DNA of 64,000 bases, from contig WRLM01000001.1 of assembly GCA_009777615.1 (NCBI GenBank), forward strand, positions 584,277 through 648,276, in the 5' to 3' direction. Origin of the DNA: Candidatus Methanoplasma cognatum. Its GTDB lineage: Archaea; Thermoplasmatota; Thermoplasmata; Methanomassiliicoccales; Methanomethylophilaceae. Below the pieces are notes generated by a model. The model ran no database searches, was not told the DNA's origin, and was given only the letters and a program-made list of their open reading frames with translations. Positions within the stretch are counted from its first letter, which is position 1. Each line of letters starts with the position of its first letter. Below are positions 16,630-25,526 of the stretch, in pieces. The position numbers and the translations under genes were made by a program.

Positions 16630-17175
16630 TCAATATTCAATGCCTTTTCTGGCGTGTACACCCTTATCGAAGGGGTGTTTGATCAGTGTCATTTCGGTCA
16701 CGAGGTCGGCATAGTCCACTATCTCCTTGGGTGCGCCCCTTCCTGTAAGCACGATCTCGACGTTATCCGGCCTCCCGCTCAGCATTCCGATGACCTCTTC
16801 CGGACTCAGTAGCTTCCAGCTCATGGCGTTGTTTATCTCGTCTAGTATCACAAGATCGTATCTTCCGGAATAGATCTCGTCTTTGGCCCTCTGAAGCGTT
16901 TCGCGGGCGATCCTGATGTCCGTCTCCCTGGGGACCTTTGACGACATGTGGTTTAGGCCGAGGGGGAGTATTGTGAAGTTCGGGAACCTTCCGGCGGATA
17001 TGTGCTCACCGTAGTTCTCGGGAGGTTTAAGGAATTGTATCATGAGGACCTCAAGTCCGCGCCCCGCCGCCCTGAAAGCGAGACCCAGCGAGGCGGTGGT
17101 CTTCCCCTTTCCGTTCCCCGTATAGATCTGCACCAAGCCGAGTTCTTTCTTTATCTCAGGAGGTATGCTGCTCAT
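16630..17175 (-). CDS. cobA: Cob(I)alamin adenosyltransferase (CobA/CobO type)
   Basis: 181 residues, the normal length. The P-loop GNGKGKTT near residues 20-27, QFLKPP, VILDEINNA (Walker B-like, near residue 112) and LTGRGAP are signature elements of the CobA/CobO/BtuR group, which transfers the adenosyl moiety of ATP to cob(I)alamin or its precursors. Corrinoid assembly is directly relevant here since the three methylamine pathways in this window depend on corrinoid proteins. The gene shares its promoter region with the divergent MFS gene. Confidence 0.9.
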   Translation of the reverse strand: MSSIPPEIKKELGLVQIYTGNGKGKTTASLGLAFRAAGRGLEVLMIQFLKPPENYGEHISAGRFPNFTILPLGLNHMSSKVPRETDIRIARETLQRAKDEIYSGRYDLVILDEINNAMSWKLLSPEEVIGMLSGRPDNVEIVLTGRGAPKEIVDYADLVTEMTLIKHPFDKGVHARKGIEY

Positions 17176-17247
17176 CTTTATCCCACATGAATCCGGTTCT
17201 CAGAATTAAACCTATGTTATTAATAATGGGATAATAATTTCGAGTCC

Positions 17248-18651
17248 ATGGAGCCGTCCATAACCTATTCTTCTGCTGAGATGAGAACAGTGCTCATTGC
17301 CAGCTGTGCGGGCGTCTTCATTATGCCGCTCATGAGTACGATGATGAATCTGGCTCTTGTGCTGATAGGCGCTGAGTTCGATGTAGGCTCAAAATCTTTG
17401 GCCATGGTCAATACGACATTTCTTCTTGCTTCGGTCATTGTTATGGTGCCCTTGGCAAGGGTATCCGATATCATCGGCAGGAAGAAAGTATTCATCGCAG
17501 GCCTGCTGATCACTCTCGCATCGGCCTTGGTCGGCGGTTTCTCCCCCAACTTTGAGGTCCTGCTCGTTATGAGGTTCATCATGGGGGCCGGCTCGGCCGC
17601 ACTGTCCGTTTCGAGCATCGCGATGCTCACGGAGGTGTTCCCCGTTGAAAGGAGAGGATGGGCCATCGGCATACAGTCCACGTTCATCTATCTCGGCATC
17701 GCGGTCGGCCCGGCGCTCGGAGGGTTCATATGCGACTTCATCGGCTGGAGGGAACTGTTCTTCTTCATGATCCCCTTCGTATTGATAGCGCTGGTATATG
17801 TGCTCAGGTTCAAGAGGGAGGCAATATCCAGCGCGGGGACAAGTATGGATTACCGCGGCGCGCTCCTGTACGGGGTGACGATCATGCTCACTATGTACGG
17901 CGTGATAAGCCTCCCGGAGATCTGGGCTTTGCCCCTTATCGCGGTGGGCCTGGTCATGCTGTTCGTTTTCATACGCACGATGAAGAGAACGGGATCCCCG
18001 GTCCTGGATATCGGGGTATTCAGGTACAGGGTGTTCTCCAGGGCATGCATCGCGGCTTACACGAACTATGCGTCCTCCTACTCCGTCTCTTTCTTCCTGG
18101 CACTGTATCTTCAAAGCGTTGGCATGCTCACGGCTTTCAACGCCGGACTCATACTTCTGATACAGCCGGTCGTTCAGGTCCTCCTCACCGCAAAGTTCGG
18201 GAGCTATTCCGACAGGATAGCGGATAAGCGCCTGTTGCCCACGTCGGGCATGGTGCTGACCTGCGTCGCCGTATTCATGATAATATTCATGGGGACATCG
18301 GCCAACTATCTTTACATCGCGATGATACTGATACTTCTCGGCGTGGGATACGGGATGTTCTCCGCGCCCAACACGAATGCCATAATGTCATCCGTTCCGC
18401 CAAAACACCGGGGGGAGGCGTCCGGCATGATCGCCGTGGTAAGACAGATAGGGATGATGACGAGCATGAGCATCGCGATGTGCTGCATCGCTTTGATAAT
18501 GGGATCGGCGGACAACATCGTCCCCCCGTACGACCAATTCGTAAATGTGATCGAGGTCGCGTTCGCGATATGTTTGGCCATGTGCATAGTGGGCACATTC
18601 CTCTCCTGGTTCAGAGGAGAGGCCCGGAAGAATGCTGCCGCATCCCAATGA
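17248..18651 (+). CDS. MFS transporter, DHA2 (multidrug efflux)-like
   Basis: 467 residues with twelve to fourteen hydrophobic segments. RVSDIIGRKKVF (about residues 72-83) is the major facilitator loop 2-3 motif and GPALGGFICDF is motif C of drug/proton antiporters, so this is an exporter of the EmrB/QacA type. The ATG at 17248 lies 25 bases after an ATAATAATTT stretch. It is divergent from cobA, and the CDF transporter gene follows 76 bases downstream. Substrate unknown. Confidence 0.8.
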   Translation: MEPSITYSSAEMRTVLIASCAGVFIMPLMSTMMNLALVLIGAEFDVGSKSLAMVNTTFLLASVIVMVPLARVSDIIGRKKVFIAGLLITLASALVGGFSPNFEVLLVMRFIMGAGSAALSVSSIAMLTEVFPVERRGWAIGIQSTFIYLGIAVGPALGGFICDFIGWRELFFFMIPFVLIALVYVLRFKREAISSAGTSMDYRGALLYGVTIMLTMYGVISLPEIWALPLIAVGLVMLFVFIRTMKRTGSPVLDIGVFRYRVFSRACIAAYTNYASSYSVSFFLALYLQSVGMLTAFNAGLILLIQPVVQVLLTAKFGSYSDRIADKRLLPTSGMVLTCVAVFMIIFMGTSANYLYIAMILILLGVGYGMFSAPNTNAIMSSVPPKHRGEASGMIAVVRQIGMMTSMSIAMCCIALIMGSADNIVPPYDQFVNVIEVAFAICLAMCIVGTFLSWFRGEARKNAAASQ

Positions 18652-18727
18652 CCCAGCGGTTTAGTCATTCCTAACTTTTCCGCCCTTCCAGAAAAGTGTA
18701 AATACCTCTCAAGGGCATCACAAACAC

Positions 18728-19756
18728 GTGACGGACGCCTCTCTCGAGAATTATAAATTCCAAAGGATAGTCGTTGCAGTCGGGGCTTTGCTCCTTATAA
18801 TCAAATTCACGGCATATTTCATAACGAACTCCGTTGCGATATTCACGGATGCGGTCGAGAGCATCGTGAACGTTGTCGCCGGAGTTATCGGGTTATACGC
18901 TCTGTTCCTATCGGCAAAGCCGGCGGATAAATCGCACCCTTTCGGGCACGGCCGGGTCGAACTCATCTCGGCGTCGGTCGAGGGTGCCATGATATCGACC
19001 GCCGGCGTGCTGATCATATTCGAGGCGGTGAACAACATACTGCATCCGAAAGAGATATCGGCGCTGGACATCGGCCTTCTGCTGATCATATTCGCCGCCG
19101 CGGTCAACTTTACAGTAGGTTCGGTAGCGGTCAGAAAAGGCAGGAAAAATCGTTCGCTGGCTCTGGAGGCCAGCGGAAAACATCTCATCACGGACACGGT
19201 CTCATCCGTCGGCATAATAATAGGCCTTACCGTGGTGTTTGTGGGAGCTAACCTGGGATACGACATCTACATACTTGATCCGATAATGGCACTGTTCTTC
19301 GGAGCGCTCATCATAGTGACGGGGGCGGGCGTGATAAAGAAGGCCATGGACGGGATCATGGACAAGGCCGATGCGGACATCCTGAAAAAGACGGTCGAAT
19401 GCCTGAACGATCACAGGTCCGAGACGTGGATCGACATACATAACCTCAGGGCGATAAAGTACGGGAGCAGACTCCATATAGAGATGCATGTGACGATGCC
19501 GTTCGATATGACGATATCCGAGATGGAGAAAGAGAACCGCCGTCTGCACGAATCCGTCGCATCGACTTTCGGAGGGTCGGTGGACCTCATCATGATGCCG
19601 GAACCCTGCAAAGAATTCTCCTGCATCCACTGCAAGAGGGATTGCGGCGCCAGGCGCGCAGAGTTCCTGGAAAGGATAAACTGGAGCGTCAACCTGCTGG
19701 CACAGGAGCGCCAGCACGCATATGGGAACCATGTCATCATCAAAGACATCAAGTGA
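18728..19756 (+). CDS. Cation diffusion facilitator (CDF) metal exporter with a cysteine tail
   Basis: 342 residues, GTG start. Six membrane segments carry the CDF metal site residues: DAVES near residue 40, HPFGHGRVE near residue 72 and DTVSS near residue 156. The C-terminal cytoplasmic ferredoxin-like domain follows (LHIEMHVTMP). Family members exchange zinc, manganese, iron or other divalent metals for protons. Unusual here is a cysteine block near residues 297-312 (CKEFSCIHCKRDC), which could be an added metal-sensing or delivery site. The metal cannot be told from sequence. Confidence 0.85.
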   Translation: MTDASLENYKFQRIVVAVGALLLIIKFTAYFITNSVAIFTDAVESIVNVVAGVIGLYALFLSAKPADKSHPFGHGRVELISASVEGAMISTAGVLIIFEAVNNILHPKEISALDIGLLLIIFAAAVNFTVGSVAVRKGRKNRSLALEASGKHLITDTVSSVGIIIGLTVVFVGANLGYDIYILDPIMALFFGALIIVTGAGVIKKAMDGIMDKADADILKKTVECLNDHRSETWIDIHNLRAIKYGSRLHIEMHVTMPFDMTISEMEKENRRLHESVASTFGGSVDLIMMPEPCKEFSCIHCKRDCGARRAEFLERINWSVNLLAQERQHAYGNHVIIKDIK

Positions 19757-19789
19757 GGGTTTAACTATATTCGACGAAATCACCTTCTC

Positions 19790-20383
19790 ATGATCTTCAG
19801 CAAACAAAAGGACATCCCGGAGGAGATCTCGAAAGTAAAGCTCAGCGAATGGTATTCCGAACTGAGCGATCAGAACAAAGTAAAGGTGGGGAGGTATCTC
19901 AAAGGGTCCGACACATCCTCCCCTTTGAAATTCTGTCTGTCGGTCATGAATGCGGCGGTCTTTGAGGAGAACTATTCAGTAGCGGTGCTCGTCGGAGAGA
20001 ACATACTGGGGAGCGGCATAACGGGGATGGATAAGTTCGATCTGTTGGAGGAGATGATACCGGCATATTTCGGCGTCAAAAGGTACGACGACTGTCTGAG
20101 ATGCTGTGAAGAAGGCGTCGCGATGATACCCGGCATAATGGATAAAATGAAGAGCAGGAACGGCGGCAGCCTTCCGGAGAGGATACAATGCCGCAGTTAT
20201 ACGATAAACGTCCTTGTCGGAGCGTACGGGGACTACGACGCCGGCGACGAGGCCTTGGACAGATTCTTCGAGATGGGCCTGATCTCGGAAGAGGATGTCG
20301 CATACAGAAAACAAAGTCACAAGATACACAGACTTCAGAGGACGTTCGACGGCATATTCTCGTTGAAGCTCAAGGATCAATGA
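19790..20383 (+). CDS. Hypothetical helical protein, possibly TPR-like
   Basis: 197 residues, not recognised. It is predicted almost wholly alpha-helical, with repeated helix pairs such as NYSVAVLVGENIL and RYDDCLRCCEEGVAM whose spacing recalls degenerate tetratricopeptide hairpins. There is no signal peptide, membrane segment or metal motif. It follows the CDF gene by 33 bases and may be co-transcribed; its end overlaps the next gene tail to tail by 14 bases. Confidence 0.6.
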   Translation: MIFSKQKDIPEEISKVKLSEWYSELSDQNKVKVGRYLKGSDTSSPLKFCLSVMNAAVFEENYSVAVLVGENILGSGITGMDKFDLLEEMIPAYFGVKRYDDCLRCCEEGVAMIPGIMDKMKSRNGGSLPERIQCRSYTINVLVGAYGDYDAGDEALDRFFEMGLISEEDVAYRKQSHKIHRLQRTFDGIFSLKLKDQ

Positions 20384-20711
20384 CGTCCTTCCACACAACC
20401 ATCGGCAGGATGTCGATGGCGGGCTCTTCGTAAGGATGCACCTTTCTGATAGCAAGCACCACTTTTCTCAGGTCCTCGGCCTTGATCGCAAAGTCGATGC
20501 GCAGTTCTTCCTCGACGCTTATCTCTCCCGTCCTCCCTATGAAGGGGTCTGAACCTTCCAAAGACCTCCATGTCCCTTCGGTCTTGGTCACGGAGAAGGC
20601 CCTGTCATAACCGGGGTACATCTGCTGCATGGAGTCGTTGACCGCATCCATCAGCTCATCCTTGTATCCGGCGGGTATCGCCACGGATATCTTGTAAGCG
20701 GTCGGCTCCAT
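20370..20711 (-). CDS. NIF3/YqfO insert-domain (CutA-like) protein
   Basis: 113 residues. The C-terminal VHPYEEPAIDI is the signature of the small PII/CutA-like domain inserted in bacterial NIF3 family proteins (YqfO) and found alone in some archaea. The rest fits a beta-alpha-beta ferredoxin-like fold. Free-standing copies have no settled function; metal binding or trimer formation is inferred from fold only. It lies four bases after the PHP gene in the same direction, so the two are one operon. Confidence 0.7.
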   Translation of the reverse strand: MEPTAYKISVAIPAGYKDELMDAVNDSMQQMYPGYDRAFSVTKTEGTWRSLEGSDPFIGRTGEISVEEELRIDFAIKAEDLRKVVLAIRKVHPYEEPAIDILPMVVWKDVIDP

Positions 20712-20715
20712 TCTA

Positions 20716-21684
20716 TCAAGATTCCGAAGAAGTGCGGCGGCGGTCGAGGTTCCCGATCAGATCATCCATCTCTTCCAGCCTCTGCTCGAGATCGCGGCGC
20801 AAACGTTTTGCGCCCCTTTTGAGATAGGTGGTGCTTGCCAGCGTGGCAAGGAATGACACCGGAGGGAACAGGTACATGAAACCGCCGACTATGGCGGTGG
20901 CTTTTTTCAGATCGCTCAGGCTGTTGACCTTTTCTATCAGGGCATGGTCCTCTTTGTCGGGAAGTTTTCCTCTGAGGGACCTGTACATCAGCCTCTGGCC
21001 GCCCAGGACCACTTCCATGCTCCATTGCACTTCGCCCAGAACGGGGGCCGTCCTTCCTTTGGGGATCGTTTTCTTGGCGAGTATCGCTTTCCTGAGGTCT
21101 TCCGCGGTGCTGCCTTCGAACTCCGTCCAAGAGTATCCGAACGTGAATTTTGAGTGGGCGTCACTGGCGGAGATCGGCGCCCATCTTCCCGGATACCGAT
21201 CCATGACGGCCTGCGCAAAGGCGTTGGAATATCTGTCGGGGTGTCCGCCGTTGAGCACCTCAAAACCGTCAAGATCTATGTCGAGGATCCTCTCCTTCAG
21301 GCCGGGCACATGGAAACTGAACGGGTGGGGGGCGATGGTCAGGCCGCCCTGCTCCCTTATGATGTCGACGGTCTCCTCTATGGTCAGGCCCGGCTCTATC
21401 TTTTCCGTAAGGAAAAGGCCGATTATCTCTCCGTCGGAGGTCATGACCTCTTCGCCTATAACCACTTCTATGTCGTCGAACTGTTTTGCGTATTCCTGAG
21501 CAATGAACGCGCCGGCCGTCTCGTCATGATCAGTGATGCAGATGACGTCGAACCCCCTCTTTCTGGCACGTTCCACCAGAGACCAGGGCCTTGTCATGGA
21601 TTCCGGAAACCCGAGGAATCCTAACTTTCCGAACCCTGAGTATTCTGTATGGATGTGCATATCCGCCTTTCCCGCACGGTCCAT
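20716..21684 (-). CDS. PHP domain phosphoesterase-like protein with C-terminal membrane segment
   Basis: 322 residues. All four PHP metal-binding motifs are seen: ADMHIHTEYS (near residue 10), ITDHDE (near 52), APHPF (near 118) and SASDAH (near 170). Domain members use two or three metal ions to hydrolyse phosphoesters. Beyond residue 230 the protein changes character: a hydrophobic stretch near 265-285 (GGFMYLFPPVSFLATLAS) and a charged coiled-coil tail, so it may sit on the membrane. A shorter PHP protein without this tail is encoded at 31094-31750. First gene of a two-gene unit with the NIF3-like protein. Confidence 0.8.
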   Translation of the reverse strand: MDRAGKADMHIHTEYSGFGKLGFLGFPESMTRPWSLVERARKRGFDVICITDHDETAGAFIAQEYAKQFDDIEVVIGEEVMTSDGEIIGLFLTEKIEPGLTIEETVDIIREQGGLTIAPHPFSFHVPGLKERILDIDLDGFEVLNGGHPDRYSNAFAQAVMDRYPGRWAPISASDAHSKFTFGYSWTEFEGSTAEDLRKAILAKKTIPKGRTAPVLGEVQWSMEVVLGGQRLMYRSLRGKLPDKEDHALIEKVNSLSDLKKATAIVGGFMYLFPPVSFLATLASTTYLKRGAKRLRRDLEQRLEEMDDLIGNLDRRRTSSES

Positions 21685-21932
21685 GAACTAAGAGCGGATT
21701 GCATTATTTAATAATTGCAGGTCATGGCCACGTTCCGTGATTGCTGTTTCGTATGAAGTCAGATGAGGATGCCTGTCGAGAAGGCACCCTCCTTCAGTTT
21801 TGGACAGTAACAGCGCCGCGAAACAGAACCTGTTCCCGCCGTTTTCGCTGACGGTCTTCCTCAGTTTTTCACCGCAGTATCCGCCAGCCGGAAAAAGAAA
21901 CGATTATATGGCTCCGCCATCATCAACCGGGC

Positions 21933-22901
21933 GTGTCATGGATCCTTCTGGGGATACCCGTCGGTATCGTCCTTCTCTATCTCGGTTCGGAATGGATGGT
22001 GGACGGCGCCAAGAAGATGGCGATAAGACTGGGGGTCACCCCATTCATGGTCGGTCTCACCGTGGTTGCGTTGGGGTCATCCTCTCCGGAGGTCATCACA
22101 TCGTTGGTAAGCAGCAATAATCCGCAGATAATCGTAGGGAATATCGTCGGGAGCAACATAGCGAATGTGGGCCTTGCGATAGGGCTCGCGGCAGTTATAT
22201 CGCCGATCGTCTGCAGGTTCGCTGGCATAAGATTTGAGATAGCCTCCATGCTGGCCGCCGTCCTCATTGTTTCTCTTTTAGCGCTCACGGGGACCCTGGG
22301 ATACGTCGAAGGCGCGGTACTTGTCACAGCCTTGTTCATTTTCATTTATTTGACGTACAAGCTCAAAAGAGGCGCCGCCGCCGGTGACAGCGGAGAGGAA
22401 CCATCTGAGAAGGAGGAAAGCGCAAAGACCCCCTTGTGGAAATGCGCTGCGCTGGTCGCCGCCGGCATGATCTTCCTGTATTTCGGAGCGAGGGCGTTCA
22501 TAGAAGGAGCCGTCGAACTGGCGGGGATATTCGGCGTTTCGGACCTCATGATAGGACTGATCGTCGTGGCAGTAGGGGTTTCGCTTCCGGAGCTGTGCAT
22601 CTGCGTCGTGGCAGCCTATCGTAAAGAGAACGAGATCGTCGTTAGCAACATTGTGGGGAGCGTGGTGTTCAACTGCTTCTTCGCGCTGGGCGTAGGAGTG
22701 ATCTATACTACGGTGGAGGTAACGCATTACACAATGGTATTCCACCTGCCGGTCATGATCCTAATGGCGGCCCTGCTGGCTCTGATGATCAAAGCCGGGA
22801 GCAGGATAACGAGATGGGAAGGGGCGGCGCTGATATGCGTCTATTCATCATACATCATGCTCATGGGCATATTCCCGGAGCTGACGCAGGGTCTGATCTG
22901 A
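21933..22901 (+). CDS. Sodium/calcium exchanger family antiporter (copy 1)
   Basis: 322 residues, GTG start. Ten to eleven hydrophobic segments in two inverted halves carry the two alpha-repeats of the CaCA family: GSSSPEVITS...GNIVGSNIANVG (about residues 48-78) and GVSLPELCICVVA...NIVGSVVFN (about 210-240). Such antiporters exchange calcium, or other divalent ions, for sodium or protons. The gene at 24557-25525 is a near copy of identical length; the short AT-rich promoter segment (about 21897-21912) is also repeated upstream of that copy. Confidence 0.85.
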   Translation: MSWILLGIPVGIVLLYLGSEWMVDGAKKMAIRLGVTPFMVGLTVVALGSSSPEVITSLVSSNNPQIIVGNIVGSNIANVGLAIGLAAVISPIVCRFAGIRFEIASMLAAVLIVSLLALTGTLGYVEGAVLVTALFIFIYLTYKLKRGAAAGDSGEEPSEKEESAKTPLWKCAALVAAGMIFLYFGARAFIEGAVELAGIFGVSDLMIGLIVVAVGVSLPELCICVVAAYRKENEIVVSNIVGSVVFNCFFALGVGVIYTTVEVTHYTMVFHLPVMILMAALLALMIKAGSRITRWEGAALICVYSSYIMLMGIFPELTQGLI

Positions 22902-23033
22902 ATATAATCCGGCGGCATATACATAGTCTCTTTGCGGAACCTCCGGCATATTGTACGGGCCCATAGCATAACCTTCGGTTCACCCGTCGGAACCGCCGAA
23001 ATGTTCACAGCACGAGATAACGTAAACCTCTCG

Positions 23034-24299
23034 TCAGTCTTTCAGACAACCGATTGGAACGATATATACTCCGTCCTTGCGGCGGTATGCGTATTCGCCG
23101 GCCGTGATAACCATCAGGAAGGACGGTTCGCCCATGCTGTCGGTGTCTATCTTTCCCCTTAGTTTCATCAGGTTCTTGGCGGCTTCCTCTATATCGTCTC
23201 CCCCCATCTTCACTTCGACCGCGCCCCACCGTCCGTCATAGAGCTCGATGACGGCATCCGCCTCCAGATCGTTCTTGTCGTGATAATGGGATACCTCTCC
23301 GTCCAGCGCCTGTGCGTACACCCTCAGGTCGCGGATGCAGAGCGACTCGAACAGCAGACCAAACGTGTTAAAATCCTTCAATATGCCTTTAGGCGAGATA
23401 CGAAGAACGGCAGCAGCTATAGACGGATCGACGAAATGTCGTTTGGCCGACGTCCGCAAAGCGGTCTTGGAACGCATGTCCGGACTCCATGCCGGCAGAT
23501 CCTCTATCACGAAGATGCGCCTCAAAGCATTCATATATGATGCAATTGTGCCGTCAGAGATCGTTTCGTCCCCAGCGGCCATATCGCTGTTTATGGTTGT
23601 CAGTTTGGCCATTGTTGACGTGTTTCGTGCCAGAGACCGCAACAATCTGCGGACGCGCTCGGGATTCCTTTCAACGTTGTCCACCCTTGAGATATCGGTA
23701 TTGATTACGGCCTTGATATATTCGCGCACCCTCCTAAGAGCGACCGATTCCTGCACTCCAATAGAAGCGGGCCACCCGCCTCTGACCAGTGCGAACGCAA
23801 GCTTCTCTATCGTGAGCTGTGACGTACCTGTGATGTCCTCTCCGTCAAAAAGTGTTCCGAGTGAAACGGAACCGTTCGACTCAAGCGATTCGAACAACGT
23901 CATTGGTCTCATAAATAATCTGGAGATGCGACCTGTTCCCGTGTGCATAGTGCTGTCATCCTTCGGCACGGCGGAACCGGTGAGTATGAACTGCCCCGTC
24001 TCTCCACGCTTATCCACCTCAAAACGGACTCCGTCCCAGAGGACCTGTATTGTCTGCCACTCGTCGATCAGACGCGGCGTATCTCCTTCCAGCAGGGCAG
24101 ACGGCATTATGTCCGCTATTTTCAGATAGTCTTTTCTTTTGTTGATATCTTGCAGATAGATTACGCTTGCGGCATGCTCCATAGCGGTTCTAGTTTTGCC
24201 GCACCATTTTGGACCTTCCAACAAAACTGCGCCGAAAGCCTTCAGACTGGCTTCCAGCTCACGGTCCACGATCCTATCCAGATACTGTTGTTTCACCAC
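23034..24299 (-). CDS. DUF4143 AAA ATPase (copy 1)
   Basis: 421 residues, GTG start. The Walker A loop reads EGPKWCGKTRTA (about residues 29-40), Walker B is RLIDEWQTI (about 77-85) and TGSA the sensor. The C-terminal DUF4143 domain has a nuclease-like strand set with DLEADAVIEL and GAVEVKMGG (about 355-375), the D...E-x-K arrangement of PD-(D/E)xK folds. The cellular role of these common prokaryotic ATPases is unproven; they spread like mobile or toxin-type genes. This copy sits between two duplicated antiporter genes. A paralogue at 41047-42315 shares the order of motifs throughout, and both have three 23-bp tandem repeats about 45-50 bases upstream of their starts. Confidence 0.85.
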   Translation of the reverse strand: MVKQQYLDRIVDRELEASLKAFGAVLLEGPKWCGKTRTAMEHAASVIYLQDINKRKDYLKIADIMPSALLEGDTPRLIDEWQTIQVLWDGVRFEVDKRGETGQFILTGSAVPKDDSTMHTGTGRISRLFMRPMTLFESLESNGSVSLGTLFDGEDITGTSQLTIEKLAFALVRGGWPASIGVQESVALRRVREYIKAVINTDISRVDNVERNPERVRRLLRSLARNTSTMAKLTTINSDMAAGDETISDGTIASYMNALRRIFVIEDLPAWSPDMRSKTALRTSAKRHFVDPSIAAAVLRISPKGILKDFNTFGLLFESLCIRDLRVYAQALDGEVSHYHDKNDLEADAVIELYDGRWGAVEVKMGGDDIEEAAKNLMKLRGKIDTDSMGEPSFLMVITAGEYAYRRKDGVYIVPIGCLKD

Positions 24300-24344
24300 T
24301 GCGGATTCTTTTCGAAACTATATTATTCTTTGCACTCCAACCAC

Positions 24345-24413
24345 GTTTCATTGTTGATTTTGGCCGTGTTTCATTGTTGATTTTGGCCGTGTTTCATTGT
24401 TGATTTTGGCCAT
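24345..24413 (-). repeat. Three 23-bp tandem repeats upstream of DUF4143 ATPase copy 1
   Basis: The unit GTTTCATTGTTGATTT-TGGCCGT starts at 24345, 24368 and 24391; the first two are exact and the third is exact for 21 bases before it diverges. A weaker fourth start (GTTTCTC) follows. The array begins 46 bases upstream of the ATPase start codon on the minus strand, where a promoter or operator would be. The unit length equals that of a different array upstream of the paralogue. The flanking part of 24300-24556 shows no gene. Confidence 0.8.
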
Positions 24414-24556
24414 GTTTCTCATCATCAAAAGCAAAAATCAGGCCGAGTTGCGTCTTAAAAAAGGGTGTGCGTACATGCCCGCCGCCCGAGTCTCTGCGGC
24501 TTCCGCCCGCCATACAAAAGAAAACGGTTATATGGCGCAGTAATCATCAAGTGTAT

Positions 24557-25525
24557 GTGTCGTGGATTCTTATTGGGATGCCGATCGGCGCAGTCCTTCT
24601 CTACTTAGGTTCGGGGTGGTTGGTGGAAGGCGCCAAGAGGCTGGCGATAAGGCTTGGGGTCACGCCGTTCTTAGTGGGACTTACCGTAGTTGCGTTGGGG
24701 CTGTCGGTGCCGGAGGTGGCGACGGCCCTCGCGAGCGGCCACAACCCGCAGATGATCATCGGCAACATCGTGGGAAGCAACATAGCGAACGTAGGCCTTG
24801 CGATAGGACTCGCCGCTGTGATATCCCCGGTTGTCTGCAGGTATGCCGGTACAAAGTTTGAGATCTTCTCCATGCTGGCGGCTGTTCTCATCGTTTCCCT
24901 CATGGCCCTTACGGGGACCTTTGGACACATTGAAGGCGCGATACTTCTCATTGCGCTGTTCGTTTTCATCTATTTCACTTACAGGATAAAAAGGAACACT
25001 CCGCCGCGTGCGGGCGAGGCCGGGTACATCGAGGCAGTAGAATGCAAAGCGCCCTGCCTTCGGAGAAGCGCCTTGCTGGTAGCCCTCGGCATCCTTTTCC
25101 TGTATCTGGGCGCGATGGCGTTCATCGAGGGCGCCTCCGAGCTGGCCAAGGCTCTGGGCATGTCACACCTCATGGTGGGTCTGGTCGTCGTTGCGGTGGG
25201 GGTGTCCCTCCCGGAGCTGTGCATATGCATAGTGGCCGCCTACCGCGGAGAGAATGAGATCATGGTAAGCAACATCATAGGGAGCATAATTTTCAACTGC
25301 TTCTTCGCGCTCGGCGCCGGAGTGATCTTTACGGCCGTGGAGGTCACATACTATACGCTGGTGTTCCATTTGCCGGTCATGGTCCTGATGGCGGCCATAT
25401 TGGCGCTTCTTATCAAAAACAGGAACGGGATAACAAGATGGGGAGGAGCGATGCTTGTCTGCATATACTCAGTATACATCGCGCTCATGCTCATTTTCCC
25501 GGAGCTGACGCAGGGTCTGATCTGA
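24557..25525 (+). CDS. Sodium/calcium exchanger family antiporter (copy 2)
   Basis: 322 residues from the GTG at 24557, chosen because it matches the start of copy 1 (SWIL-G-P-GAVLLYLGS); GTG at 24551 is possible, and further upstream the frame no longer looks like the family. Alpha-repeats are GLSVPEVATA...GNIVGSNIANVG and GVSLPELCICIVA...NIIGSIIFN. The main differences from copy 1 are in the central cytoplasmic loop (residues about 150-175), which is longer in charged residues in copy 1 and has a GEAGYIEAVECKAPC segment here. The pair is a duplication now separated by the DUF4143 ATPase. Confidence 0.85.
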   Translation: MSWILIGMPIGAVLLYLGSGWLVEGAKRLAIRLGVTPFLVGLTVVALGLSVPEVATALASGHNPQMIIGNIVGSNIANVGLAIGLAAVISPVVCRYAGTKFEIFSMLAAVLIVSLMALTGTFGHIEGAILLIALFVFIYFTYRIKRNTPPRAGEAGYIEAVECKAPCLRRSALLVALGILFLYLGAMAFIEGASELAKALGMSHLMVGLVVVAVGVSLPELCICIVAAYRGENEIMVSNIIGSIIFNCFFALGAGVIFTAVEVTYYTLVFHLPVMVLMAAILALLIKNRNGITRWGGAMLVCIYSVYIALMLIFPELTQGLI

Positions 25526-25526
25526 A

